A stretch of DNA of 61,350 nucleotides. Source: Thermoplasmata archaeon. Its GTDB lineage: Archaea; Thermoplasmatota; Thermoplasmata; Thermoplasmatales; Thermoplasmataceae. Below the pieces are notes generated by a model. That model was not told where the DNA came from. It saw only the letters and a list, made by a program, of their open reading frames with translations, and searched no databases. Within the stretch, counting starts at the first letter, position 1; each line of letters starts with the position of its first letter. Where the stretch lies: contig JAJZLK010000076.1 in the NCBI GenBank assembly GCA_021803655.1, positions 1-61,350 on the forward strand, in the 5' to 3' direction. This document shows, in pieces, positions 8,801 to 16,585 of the stretch. The position numbers and the translations under genes were made by a program.

Positions 8801-9108
8801 TTTGCACCGCCTCCAAAATGATCTAGCGCATACTTTGAACCGACAGCGTAACCGTTCTTCCTGCAGAATTCAATGAATTTCTGCTTCAGTCCGCCAGCCA
8901 CTTCAACCCTTATTACGGGAATATTGTCTTCCTCAGCGTCAACCCGTTCGCATTTTCCGATGGTGTTGATGCAGTTGGGGCAGACCTGGTCTCTGGTCAT
9001 CAGGTACTTCATCCGTTTTGATCTGGCAGGGCCGGTACTCTCCTCCTCGGTGAAAATATCTATGGAATAGCCGCAGACAGGGCAGACCATGTATATCATT
9101 TCAAACAC
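8797..9108 (-). CDS. Small two-knuckle (CPVCG / CPNC) protein of unknown function
   Basis: A 103-residue protein I do not recognise. It has CPVCG at residues 9-13 and CPNC at 43-46, a pair of knuckles that could hold zinc or an iron-sulfur centre, then an acidic stretch and a C-terminal part with LKQKFIEFCRKNGYAVG. It is not DsrD, which is a winged helix without such cysteines. It is locked between dsrC (8-base overlap) and dsrA (4-base overlap), so it is almost surely made together with them and may be a DsrC/DsrAB partner, assembly factor or regulator. ATG codons at 9099 and 9090 are alternative starts. Confidence 0.8.
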   Translation of the reverse strand: MFEMIYMVCPVCGYSIDIFTEEESTGPARSKRMKYLMTRDQVCPNCINTIGKCERVDAEEDNIPVIRVEVAGGLKQKFIEFCRKNGYAVGSKYALDHFGGGAN

Positions 9109-9457
9109 ATCCTGTAGGTTTCGGCGCTCCGGCCAGCCTGCAGGCCCCCTTGGCAGGTCCGGTAGGGAAGAGCTGATATATCCTCTTCAGTTCGTATCCA
9201 GTTTCCTTCACCACCATCCTGATGGGAGGGCAGCTTTCGTATGTTGCGTAGTATCCCCTCAGGTAGTTTATGATCTTCCAGTGATCTTCTGTGAGAGCGG
9301 ATATGCCCTCGTCCCCTGCAACCGCTTCCACGAACTCCGGGCACCAGTCACCCGGGTTCATGAGGAAACCGTCCTCGTCCATTTCAATCCTCTTCTCCAC
9401 ACCATTTCCTGTTTTCACGGAAATGAAGCTAGCATTATCCTCAGAAGACATCCACAT
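9101..9457 (-). CDS. dsrC: DsrC sulfur-carrier protein
   Basis: A 118-residue member of the DsrC/TusE family. The core LTEDHWKIINYLRGYY and the C-terminal arm LFPTGPAKGACRLAG then PKPTGCV are diagnostic. Both redox cysteines are present: Cys117 (penultimate, CysA) and Cys106 eleven residues earlier (CysB). TusE and RspA-type homologues lack one or both, so this is a true DsrC able to form the trisulfide with DsrAB and be reduced or oxidised by DsrMK. First gene of the operon. A TATA-like box about 27 bases upstream supports the ATG at 9457; an ATG at 9451 has better spacing from a GAGGT motif and is an alternative. Confidence 0.93.
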   Translation of the reverse strand: MWMSSEDNASFISVKTGNGVEKRIEMDEDGFLMNPGDWCPEFVEAVAGDEGISALTEDHWKIINYLRGYYATYESCPPIRMVVKETGYELKRIYQLFPTGPAKGACRLAGAPKPTGCV

Positions 9458-9483
9458 TAACCTCTCAGATACTATGGAGTGAA

Positions 9484-9493
9484 GGATAATAAG
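9484..9493 (-). promoter_or_regulatory. TATA-like box of the dsr operon
   Basis: On the minus strand CTTATTATCC lies 27-36 bases before the dsrC ATG, so the transcript would start within a few bases of the start codon. This is the only good TATA candidate for the operon; the genes downstream are overlapping or closely spaced. Confidence 0.45.
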
Positions 9494-9620
9494 CCGGATG
9501 CCGAATCTATCAGGCTCTTTTTCCCGCAGCGGCGGACGAATCGATGTTACATTTCAACCTTGATCTGGAATCTCCCGGGAAATTGCCCGGAAAAATATGT
9601 CAAACATTAGGGAAAAGGGT

Positions 9621-9629
9621 TTTATATGG
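9621..9629 (+). promoter_or_regulatory. TATA box of the divergent regulator
   Basis: AAAAGGG followed by TTTATATGG begins 24 bases before the ATG at 9645, fitting a leaderless archaeal transcript. It argues against the in-frame ATG at 9597, which would lie upstream of this box. Confidence 0.45.
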
Positions 9630-9644
9630 CAGGCTTATAATAAC

Positions 9645-10259
9645 ATGATATCGTTGAAGTGTCAAGTGGAGGCACTTCTTGACGTGAAGAGAAGTGACTG
9701 TCTTGTCGTTAACGCATTCGCAGACCAATGCAATACCATAGAGCATCTTTCACTCGGAGAGGACAGGACAATACACAGGATAACCCCGCTACACGGAAAC
9801 GAGGCCACGTTTCCAAGGCTGCATGTGGAAGACGTGAGGCTCAAGAGGATTAACGACGGCACCACATGGGTTGAGGCAAACAGTTGTGCCGCCTGCGCTT
9901 TCTTCTCCAGGCTCCCCTTTGCCAACATAGTCGGTATTTCCATATCCGGACGTAAATCCGTCCAGTTCAGGATTCTCGCGCCTTCAAGGTCAGACTTCAG
10001 CTTGATGAAGTCTCGAATGAGGGACGAACAGATAGAATTCAACGTATTGAGCGTAACCACCGGAGGCCGCAAGGAGCTTACCTGCAGGCAGAGAGCAATA
10101 ATGCAGACAGCCATCCAACTGAGGTATTTTGAAAACAGGAACAGAATTTCTCTTACCGATCTGGCAGAAGTTATTGGGGTTTCTCCCTCAACACTGTCAG
10201 AGATAATCAGAAGGAGTGTAAAAAAGACGATCTCCTATTATTTTGATCACAGGCCCTGA
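9645..10259 (+). CDS. HTH_10 (bacterio-opsin activator-like) regulator with Cys-containing sensor
   Basis: A 204-residue regulator. The C-terminal 55 residues match the HTH_10 domain: LTCRQRAIMQTAIQLRYF, then LTDLAEVIGVSPSTLSEIIRRS as the helix-turn-helix. The N-terminal 140 residues form a divergent sensor region with Cys6, Cys19, Cys29 and a CAAC pair near residue 80. It is transcribed divergently from dsrC with under 190 bases between the start codons, so control of the dsr operon is a natural inference. The cysteines might sense sulfur species or redox state or bind a cluster; nothing in the sequence proves this. The start was chosen from the TATA box spacing. Confidence 0.75.
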   Translation: MISLKCQVEALLDVKRSDCLVVNAFADQCNTIEHLSLGEDRTIHRITPLHGNEATFPRLHVEDVRLKRINDGTTWVEANSCAACAFFSRLPFANIVGISISGRKSVQFRILAPSRSDFSLMKSRMRDEQIEFNVLSVTTGGRKELTCRQRAIMQTAIQLRYFENRNRISLTDLAEVIGVSPSTLSEIIRRSVKKTISYYFDHRP

Positions 10260-10417
10260 AGAACCATTATGGTCTGCCTGCTGGTGCAAAAGACAATCCT
10301 GCGCGGCATAACATGGAAGTGAAAATCGAAAACTTTGCATTAAATAGGGGTGTCTCCTCATCTGTGAGCCATAAAGTACTTCAGCGATCCACCACTATTT
10401 TTTATTGAGGTGAATGA

Positions 10418-11044
10418 ATGTCAATTTCGCGAAAGAGTATGATCGCTGTTATTGTTGTGACGGTATTTCTCAGCATGATCATCGGGGCTTACGTGGTGAA
10501 TCCGCTGTACAATGCACAAAACGCTCCTCCGCCAAAGACAGGAGCACTCACCATGATAATCACTTCAGACAACTGGTATAACAACACATCGGGTTACCAG
10601 GCCGCCTTCTTTGTTGTTGAGAACGGACATATCGAATCCTCATCCATGATTACCGTAGCTGCACACACCCTTCTTGAGATTACAATAATCAACTACGACA
10701 AAGCTACCGATCCGTTGCTTGTGAACAACGATGCAAATGTGACCGGAACTGTCGGGGACGTTGTGTATGAGTACAACAACAGCCTCGTGAATGCTTCTGG
10801 TGCAGGCGTCATAAGCCCCAGGGGCGAATTTGCACTCACCTCCGTGCCCGCCTCCAAGATCTCCCATACGTTTACCACAAATACCGGACTGAACATTCCG
10901 ATCTACCCGTCATCAACAGAGGTTGCTTATGCTTATTTCAACACGACGGGTCTCTACACATGGGCATGTATGTGCGACTGCGGACCGGTAGCAATGGATC
11001 ATTCAGGATGGATGTTCGGGGATATCCAGGTCGTCTCCCAGTGA
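10418..11044 (+). CDS. Membrane-anchored cupredoxin, COX2/CuA-like
   Basis: A 208-residue protein with a single N-terminal transmembrane anchor (about residues 9-27) and an exported beta-sandwich domain rich in Asn and Thr. Candidate copper ligands are His in KISHTFTT near 150 and the C-terminal motif ACMCDCGPVAMDHSGWM. The CxCxC holds the Cys-x3-Cys of a CuA centre, but His comes seven residues after the last Cys and Met four residues later, unlike the usual CGxxHxxM. It could be a subunit II of a terminal oxidase, a type I blue copper protein like sulfocyanin, or a variant. No oxidase subunit I gene is next to it. GAGGTGA lies 5 bases before the ATG. Confidence 0.65.
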   Translation: MSISRKSMIAVIVVTVFLSMIIGAYVVNPLYNAQNAPPPKTGALTMIITSDNWYNNTSGYQAAFFVVENGHIESSSMITVAAHTLLEITIINYDKATDPLLVNNDANVTGTVGDVVYEYNNSLVNASGAGVISPRGEFALTSVPASKISHTFTTNTGLNIPIYPSSTEVAYAYFNTTGLYTWACMCDCGPVAMDHSGWMFGDIQVVSQ

Positions 11045-11055
11045 TCGACTCCTTC

Positions 11056-11087
11056 AGATCTGAGCAGTTCCTCGCTGTCTCAGGTCT
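11056..11087. terminator. Stem-loop after the cupredoxin gene
   Basis: AGATCTGAG pairs with CTCAGGTCT (nine pairs, one G-T), extended inside by CAG/CTG around a 7-base loop. It starts 12 bases after the cupredoxin stop. A T-tract is missing, so it may protect the mRNA end rather than terminate. Confidence 0.35.
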
Positions 11088-11240
11088 ATCAGGTGCGTAA
11101 GTTGCAGATCCCCCGCTTACAGGCAAGAAAAGTCACAGCCAGGCGGAGAACACCGTAACTCATGGGGTCGATCAGGGTCATCCGGCAAATTGTCGCCAAT
11201 TCCTTCGATAGATTAGAATACCATATTTCAATCCGAAACC

Positions 11241-12098
11241 GTGAAGCCTGAGTATGCAAAGGTGGACATACCTTCAGGCGAAGGCTATCTTTCTATCCGG
11301 GAAACGATGAGGAAGAGAACCCTGCATACGGTATGCGAAGAGGCCAGGTGCCCAAACATAGCGGAATGCTGGGGAAGTGGAACTGCCACGTTCATGATTC
11401 TTGGAAGCAACTGTTCAAGGGGCTGCAGGTTCTGTTCCGTTACACATGGAAAAATGCAGCCGGTAGACCCAGATGAACCGGAGAAAGTCGCGGAAGCCAC
11501 AAGGAACATGGGACTTAACTATGTGGTGATAACCTCCGTGGACAGGGATGATCTGCCGGATCAGGGTTCAGGTCACTTTGCCCGGGTGATTAAGGCACTG
11601 AAGATGGAAAAGATTCTCGTGGAGGTCCTGATCCCGGACTTTCAGGGAAGGATTGATCTTATACAGAAGATTGTTGATGAGGAACCGGAGGTGATAGCCC
11701 ACAATGTGGAAACAGTAAGAAGGCTCACGCCAGTCATAAGGGATCACAGGGCAGGATATGATCAGTCACTGTCGCTTCTGAGATACGTGAAGCAGGCAAG
11801 ACCCTCACAGATCACCAAGTCATCAATTATGCTGGGGCACGGGGAGACTGACGAGGAAGTATTATCAACAATGAATGATTTGCGAGACGCTGGCGTAGAC
11901 GTTCTGACCGTGGGACAATACCTCCGGCCTTCAAAGATGCAGATTGAAGTGGTTGAGTATTGTACCAGTGAAAGGTTCAAGAAATTCGAAGCGATGGGAT
12001 ACGAGTTGGGCTTCTCATTCGTAGCTTCCGGTCCACTGGTCCGGACATCGTACAGGGCTGCCGAAGCGTGGACAAGAAGGAGGATTAGCAATGCCTGA
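11241..12098 (+). CDS. lipA: Lipoyl synthase
   Basis: Radical SAM enzyme that inserts two sulfurs into protein-bound octanoyl groups. The radical SAM cluster motif is Cys58-x3-Cys62-x2-Cys65 (CSRGCRFC). The auxiliary cluster motif is Cys32-x4-Cys37-x5-Cys43 (CEEARCPNIAEC). The C-terminal RTSYRA supplies the serine ligand. At 285 residues it is a full-length LipA. The start is a GTG at 11241; no other start fits the N-terminal KPEYAKVDIPSGE. It overlaps the E1 alpha gene by 8 bases and begins the operon that encodes the lipoate-dependent 2-oxoacid dehydrogenase complex. Confidence 0.95.
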   Translation: MKPEYAKVDIPSGEGYLSIRETMRKRTLHTVCEEARCPNIAECWGSGTATFMILGSNCSRGCRFCSVTHGKMQPVDPDEPEKVAEATRNMGLNYVVITSVDRDDLPDQGSGHFARVIKALKMEKILVEVLIPDFQGRIDLIQKIVDEEPEVIAHNVETVRRLTPVIRDHRAGYDQSLSLLRYVKQARPSQITKSSIMLGHGETDEEVLSTMNDLRDAGVDVLTVGQYLRPSKMQIEVVEYCTSERFKKFEAMGYELGFSFVASGPLVRTSYRAAEAWTRRRISNA

Positions 12099-13101
12099 AG
12101 TTGAAAAATCGGAAGAAAAAAGCAGACTGATAAAAGCATACACAGCAGTTATACTCTCAAGAACGCTTGACAGGAAGATAGTTACCTCACAGAGACAGGG
12201 GAGAGTGGGGTTCTATACCCCGACGATGGGACAGGAGACGCTGCAGATAGGAGCTTCAATGGCTCTCGAGGCCAAGGACCTGATCTACGGTTACTACAGG
12301 GATGTTCCCTTCATGCTTCACAGGGGAGTACCCATGGAGAACATAATCAACCAGATCATGGGAAACCGTGACGACTCTGCGCTGGGAAGGCAGATGCCTA
12401 GCCATTACAGTGATAAGAAGCGGAACTTCATGTCCGTGCAGAGCCCGGTAGCTGCACACCTGCCTGTCGCTGTCGGTGCTGCATACGCGCAAAAGTACAG
12501 GAAGACCGGGGCAGTTGTAATTGCCACATTTGGCGAGGGATCCACATCCACCCCGGATTTCCATGCAGCCATGAATATGGCTGCGGTATTCAACCTCCCC
12601 CTCGTATTCCTGTGCGAAAATAACGGATGGGCAATATCGCTCCCGGTGGAGAAGCAGACAATAGCGGAGATATGGACAAAGGCCGCTGCGTACGGAATGA
12701 GAGGACTCAGGGTAAACGGAAATGACATGCTGGAGACCTATGAGGTGGTGAAGGAAGCAGTCAAGAGAGCCCGGGAAGGAAAGGGTCCCACACTCATTGA
12801 TGCCATATCGTTCAGGATGGGGCCGCATTCCACTTCTGACGATCCGACAAAATACAGGACGGAAACAGTTGACGAGGGAAGCGATCGCGATCCAGTGGTT
12901 GTCACGGAAAAACTGCTCAAGGCCAAAGGATTTATTGACGACAAATTAGTGGAATCTATAAAGACAAAAGCCCAGAAAATAGTGGACGAGAAGTTCGAGG
13001 AGTGTGCAAAGATACCTGCTCCTGATCCAAAGACCGCATTCGAGGGCGTTTATGCAGAGACCACATGGATGCTTGAGGAGGAGGTTCGAGATATCCTATG
13101 A
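12091..13101 (+). CDS. 2-oxoacid dehydrogenase E1 component, alpha subunit
   Basis: Thiamine-diphosphate-dependent decarboxylase subunit of a pyruvate or branched-chain 2-oxoacid dehydrogenase. The ThDP/Mg motif runs from GEGSTSTPDFHAAMNMA to LCENNGWAIS near 147-175. GFYTPTMGQE near 43-52 and RMGPHSTSDDP near 248 are conserved E1 alpha segments, the latter in the phosphorylation-loop region. At 336 residues it has the length of the alpha chain of alpha2beta2 E1 enzymes. It overlaps lipA by 8 and E1 beta by 4 bases. Sequence resembles branched-chain-type E1; the real substrate cannot be told by eye. Confidence 0.92.
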   Translation: MPEVEKSEEKSRLIKAYTAVILSRTLDRKIVTSQRQGRVGFYTPTMGQETLQIGASMALEAKDLIYGYYRDVPFMLHRGVPMENIINQIMGNRDDSALGRQMPSHYSDKKRNFMSVQSPVAAHLPVAVGAAYAQKYRKTGAVVIATFGEGSTSTPDFHAAMNMAAVFNLPLVFLCENNGWAISLPVEKQTIAEIWTKAAAYGMRGLRVNGNDMLETYEVVKEAVKRAREGKGPTLIDAISFRMGPHSTSDDPTKYRTETVDEGSDRDPVVVTEKLLKAKGFIDDKLVESIKTKAQKIVDEKFEECAKIPAPDPKTAFEGVYAETTWMLEEEVRDIL

Positions 13102-14066
13102 CTGAAATGAACATGGTGCAGGCGATAAACGGCACCCTTGACATGGCAATGGCAAAAGACAGTTCCATTATCCTCCTGGGAGAGGACATAGGAGTAGATG
13201 GCGGAGTATTCAGGGTTACCGATGGCCTGCAGAAGAAATATGGTGCAGAAAGGGTAATCGACACCCCTCTGGTCGAACTCGGAATTGTCGGAATGGCAAT
13301 CGGGATGGCACTGTCAGGACTGAAACCGATTCCTGAGATACAGTTCCAGGACTTCATCTTCACCGCCATGGACCAGATAATAAACCAGGCGGCTAAGATA
13401 AGATACCGTTCTGGCGGGGAGTATACTGTACCGATGGTTCTCAGGACACCTTACGGAGGCGGAATCAGGGGAGGAATCTACCATTCCCAGAGCGGGGAAG
13501 CTTACTTTGCACACACGGCAGGTCTCACGGTCGTTACACCATCAAATCCATCGGACGCGAAAGGACTTCTCCTGTCGTCCATAGATTACGGAGACCCAGT
13601 AATATTCCTTGAACCCAAGAAACTCTACAGATCCATGAAGATGGAGGTCAAGGAGGGTGACTACAGGGTCCCGCTCAGAAAGGCTGCAGTTGTGAGGGAA
13701 GGGGACGAAGTCACTGCCATCACCTACGGTTCAATGGTTCCACTGGTGAAGAGTACGTTCGAAAAGAACAACGTAAATGGTGACATCATAGACTTGAGGA
13801 CAATCCTCCCGATGGACATTGAAGCGATAGTCCACTCGGTTGAGAAAACAGGGAGGGTCGTAATTGTACACGAAGCTCCAAGAACAGCTGGAATGGGGGC
13901 AGAAATAAGTGCGGCCATAACAGAAAGAGCGCTGGAATCACTTCTTGCGCCAATCCTGAGGGTGACTGGACCTGATTCTCCCTTCCCGTACAGGCTGGAA
14001 GAATATTACATGCCAAATGAGAACAGGATCATGAAAGCTGTGAACAAGTTGATGGAATACAGGTGA
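13098..14066 (+). CDS. 2-oxoacid dehydrogenase E1 component, beta subunit
   Basis: A 322-residue E1 beta chain. Conserved segments are LLGEDIGVDGGVFRVT near 29-44, DTPLVELGIVGMAIGMALSG near 60-80, EIQFQDFIFTAMDQI near 83-97 and RTPYGGGIRGGIYHSQS near 115-131, which contains the active-site His. The transketolase C-terminal part has EAPRTAGMGAEISA near 264. It pairs with the alpha chain encoded 4 bases upstream and is followed by E2 after a 4-base gap. Confidence 0.93.
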   Translation: MTEMNMVQAINGTLDMAMAKDSSIILLGEDIGVDGGVFRVTDGLQKKYGAERVIDTPLVELGIVGMAIGMALSGLKPIPEIQFQDFIFTAMDQIINQAAKIRYRSGGEYTVPMVLRTPYGGGIRGGIYHSQSGEAYFAHTAGLTVVTPSNPSDAKGLLLSSIDYGDPVIFLEPKKLYRSMKMEVKEGDYRVPLRKAAVVREGDEVTAITYGSMVPLVKSTFEKNNVNGDIIDLRTILPMDIEAIVHSVEKTGRVVIVHEAPRTAGMGAEISAAITERALESLLAPILRVTGPDSPFPYRLEEYYMPNENRIMKAVNKLMEYR

Positions 14067-14070
14067 GAAA

Positions 14071-15264
14071 ATGTTTCAGTTCAGGTTGCCGGACATAGGA
14101 GAAGGGGTTGCGGAAGGGGAGATTGTAAAGTGGCATGTCAAGGCGGGAGACCAGATCAAGGTTGACCAGGACATGGTTGAGATCATGACCGATAAGGTTA
14201 CTGTGAAGATCCCTTCCCCAGTGGGGGGAAAAATCTCTTCAATCATCGTGCCTGAAGGAAAGGTCGCCAAAGTTGGAGACCTTCTGATCGAGATTGAGGA
14301 CGGATCATCCGCCGTGACAGGAAACATCGAGGAAAAACATGAACATGCAGCGGTTCAGCACGCTGATGATGTGGAAACCCCTAGGGAGAGAATTTCAGAG
14401 AGGAAAGTCATGGCTTCGCCCGCTATCAGGAAAGCCGCCAGGGAAATGGGGATCGATCTTGAAACGGTGAAACCTTCCGGTCCCAACGGGAGAATCCTCA
14501 TGGAGGATCTTGAGGCAGCAAAGAAAAAGCATGAGAAGAAAGCATCAGAGACAACCCCGGAACCGAAGAAGGAAGCGGCTGTGGCGGCAGGGAACGGTGA
14601 CGAAATATATGAACCAAGGGGGCTGCGCAGGATCATTTTTGACAAGATGGCAAAATCAAAGGTGATCATGCCGCATTTCACCATAGTGGAAAAGGTGGAT
14701 CTTACCAAATTCAGGGAAACCAGGGAAGAACTCAAGACAAAGGACAGCAGTATCACCTACACGCCGCTGTTAATCAAGGCCGTGACACTTATCCTGAAGG
14801 AATTTCCAAGATTCAACGCTGTGTACGACGAGGCAAACAGGAGATACATCATCAGGAAGTACTACAACATAGGGATGGCTGTGGACACCCCAGACGGACT
14901 TACTGTTGCAGTCATAAAGGATGCTGACAAGAAGAATGTCTTCGACCTGGCTAAGGAAGTCAATGATCTGGGGACAAGGGCCAGGGCCGGGAAATTGAAG
15001 CTTAATGAAGTTCAGGACTCAACGTTCACCGTTACAAACGTGGGAACAATAGGCGGTACAAGCTCCAGCCCCATCATAAACTACCCTGAGGTGGCAATCG
15101 CTGCCTTCCACAGGATGGAAACAGTCATGGACGGTGACGAGGAGCGCTATGTCATGAACATATCCATGTCGTGCGATCACCGCCTTATAGACGGGGCTGA
15201 CGCTGCAAGGTTCATCAACAGGCTCAAGGAACTGCTGGAGAAACCCTCACTTCTCTTTGTGTAG
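14071..15264 (+). CDS. 2-oxoacid dehydrogenase E2 component (dihydrolipoyl acyltransferase)
   Basis: Core subunit carrying the lipoyl arm. Domains: one lipoyl domain (residues 1-77) with the lipoylated Lys42 in MTDKVTV; a charged Lys/Glu/Pro linker; a peripheral-subunit-binding domain near 115-150 (MASPAIRKAAREMGIDL); a second linker; and the catalytic acyltransferase domain from about 170, ending with SMSCDHRLIDGADAARF, which contains the His and Asp of the HRxxDG active site. Length 397 is normal for a one-lipoyl-domain E2. Lipoylation would be done by LipB/LipA from the ends of the same operon. Confidence 0.94.
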   Translation: MFQFRLPDIGEGVAEGEIVKWHVKAGDQIKVDQDMVEIMTDKVTVKIPSPVGGKISSIIVPEGKVAKVGDLLIEIEDGSSAVTGNIEEKHEHAAVQHADDVETPRERISERKVMASPAIRKAAREMGIDLETVKPSGPNGRILMEDLEAAKKKHEKKASETTPEPKKEAAVAAGNGDEIYEPRGLRRIIFDKMAKSKVIMPHFTIVEKVDLTKFRETREELKTKDSSITYTPLLIKAVTLILKEFPRFNAVYDEANRRYIIRKYYNIGMAVDTPDGLTVAVIKDADKKNVFDLAKEVNDLGTRARAGKLKLNEVQDSTFTVTNVGTIGGTSSSPIINYPEVAIAAFHRMETVMDGDEERYVMNISMSCDHRLIDGADAARFINRLKELLEKPSLLFV

Positions 15265-15271
15265 TGATCCC

Positions 15272-16585
15272 ATGAAATACGATGCAATCATAATCGGTGC
15301 AGGTCCCGCAGGATATGCGGCGGCAATACGAATTGGACAGAGGGGAAAGAAGGCAGCCATAATTGAAAAGGACAGGATAGGCGGCGAGTGCCTTAACTAC
15401 GGATGCATACCATCCAAAGCCCTGATCGAACTGGCAAACTCGGTATATTCCATGAAAGAAACTCCCGGAATAAAAGCTACCATGGAGATTGACCTGAAGG
15501 AGTGGCAGAAGTGGAAGTGGGGCATGATCGGAAAGCTCACCTCCGGGGTGGAGACCCTCTGCAAATCATACGGAGTGGAAGTGATCAGGGGAGAAGCCAG
15601 GATTGTCGACAGGAATACGGTATCCGTTGGAAATGAGAGGTACGAGTGTGAGAACCTGGTGATAGCCACTGGGTCGTCCCCTGTCAGGATAAAGGGAATG
15701 GAACCTGCAGTGGGAAACAGGGAGATTCTCGATCTGGAAAAGATACCGGAAAAGATTGTGATAATCGGCGGCGGGTACATCGGCGTGGAGATCGGGACCG
15801 CCATGGCAAAACTCGGGAGTTCCGTCACAATAATAGAGATGATGGGCAGCATCCTCCCGGGAGTAGATCAGGACCTGGTATCGCCGGTAGCCAGGAAACT
15901 CAGGACAATGGGAGTCGAAGTCCTTACATCGACAAAGGTAAGTTCTGTCTCGGGAAAGTATTCTGTAGCAATTGAGAACGGACCATCCATTGAATGTGAT
16001 CTGGTGCTTCTCACAGTTGGCCGTGTTCCAAATACCTCAGGCTTCGGCCTTGAGAATCTCGGACTTGAGATGAACGGCAGATTCATCCGGACTGATGAGA
16101 GGAAGCTTACAAGCGTTCCAGGCGTATATGCGATCGGGGACGTATCCGGGGAACCGATGCTTGCTCACAAGGCATACTACGACGCGGATGTGGCCGCTTC
16201 CAACATATGCGGCGAGGACGCAGCAGTAGAATATCAGGCGATGCCCTTCGTGATATACTCAGACCCTGAGATAGCATATACAGGGAAGAAGGGCGACAGT
16301 GAGTCCGTGTTTCCACTGGCAGCCAACGGGAGGTCGCTGGGTCTCAACTCCACTCTTGGCTCATACCGGATATATTTCGATAAATCAGGATCTATTACGG
16401 GGGCTGGAATCGCTGCTCCCCACTCTTCAGAGATGATCAGCGAGATATCCCTGGCCGTTGAAGCGGGTCTGAGTCCGGCAGACATTGGGCTGACCATTCA
16501 CCCGCATCCCACGGTATCAGAGGGAGTGAAGGAGGCCGCGGAGGGTGCATACGGAAAACCATTACACTTCAAGACTGGCCGTTGA
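15272..16585 (+). CDS. lpdA: Dihydrolipoamide dehydrogenase (E3)
   Basis: FAD enzyme that reoxidises the E2 lipoyl arm with NAD+. The N-terminal MKYDAIIIGAGPAGYAAA binds FAD and the redox disulfide is Cys40/Cys45 in GGECLNYGCIPSK. A second nucleotide loop IVIIGGGYIGVEIG lies near 168-181, YAIGDVSG near 285 is the second FAD site, and HPHPTVSE near the C-terminus carries the catalytic His-Glu pair. I use the ATG at 15272; a TTG at 15257 would add five residues overlapping E2. Its end overlaps the lipB start. Confidence 0.94.
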   Translation: MKYDAIIIGAGPAGYAAAIRIGQRGKKAAIIEKDRIGGECLNYGCIPSKALIELANSVYSMKETPGIKATMEIDLKEWQKWKWGMIGKLTSGVETLCKSYGVEVIRGEARIVDRNTVSVGNERYECENLVIATGSSPVRIKGMEPAVGNREILDLEKIPEKIVIIGGGYIGVEIGTAMAKLGSSVTIIEMMGSILPGVDQDLVSPVARKLRTMGVEVLTSTKVSSVSGKYSVAIENGPSIECDLVLLTVGRVPNTSGFGLENLGLEMNGRFIRTDERKLTSVPGVYAIGDVSGEPMLAHKAYYDADVAASNICGEDAAVEYQAMPFVIYSDPEIAYTGKKGDSESVFPLAANGRSLGLNSTLGSYRIYFDKSGSITGAGIAAPHSSEMISEISLAVEAGLSPADIGLTIHPHPTVSEGVKEAAEGAYGKPLHFKTGR

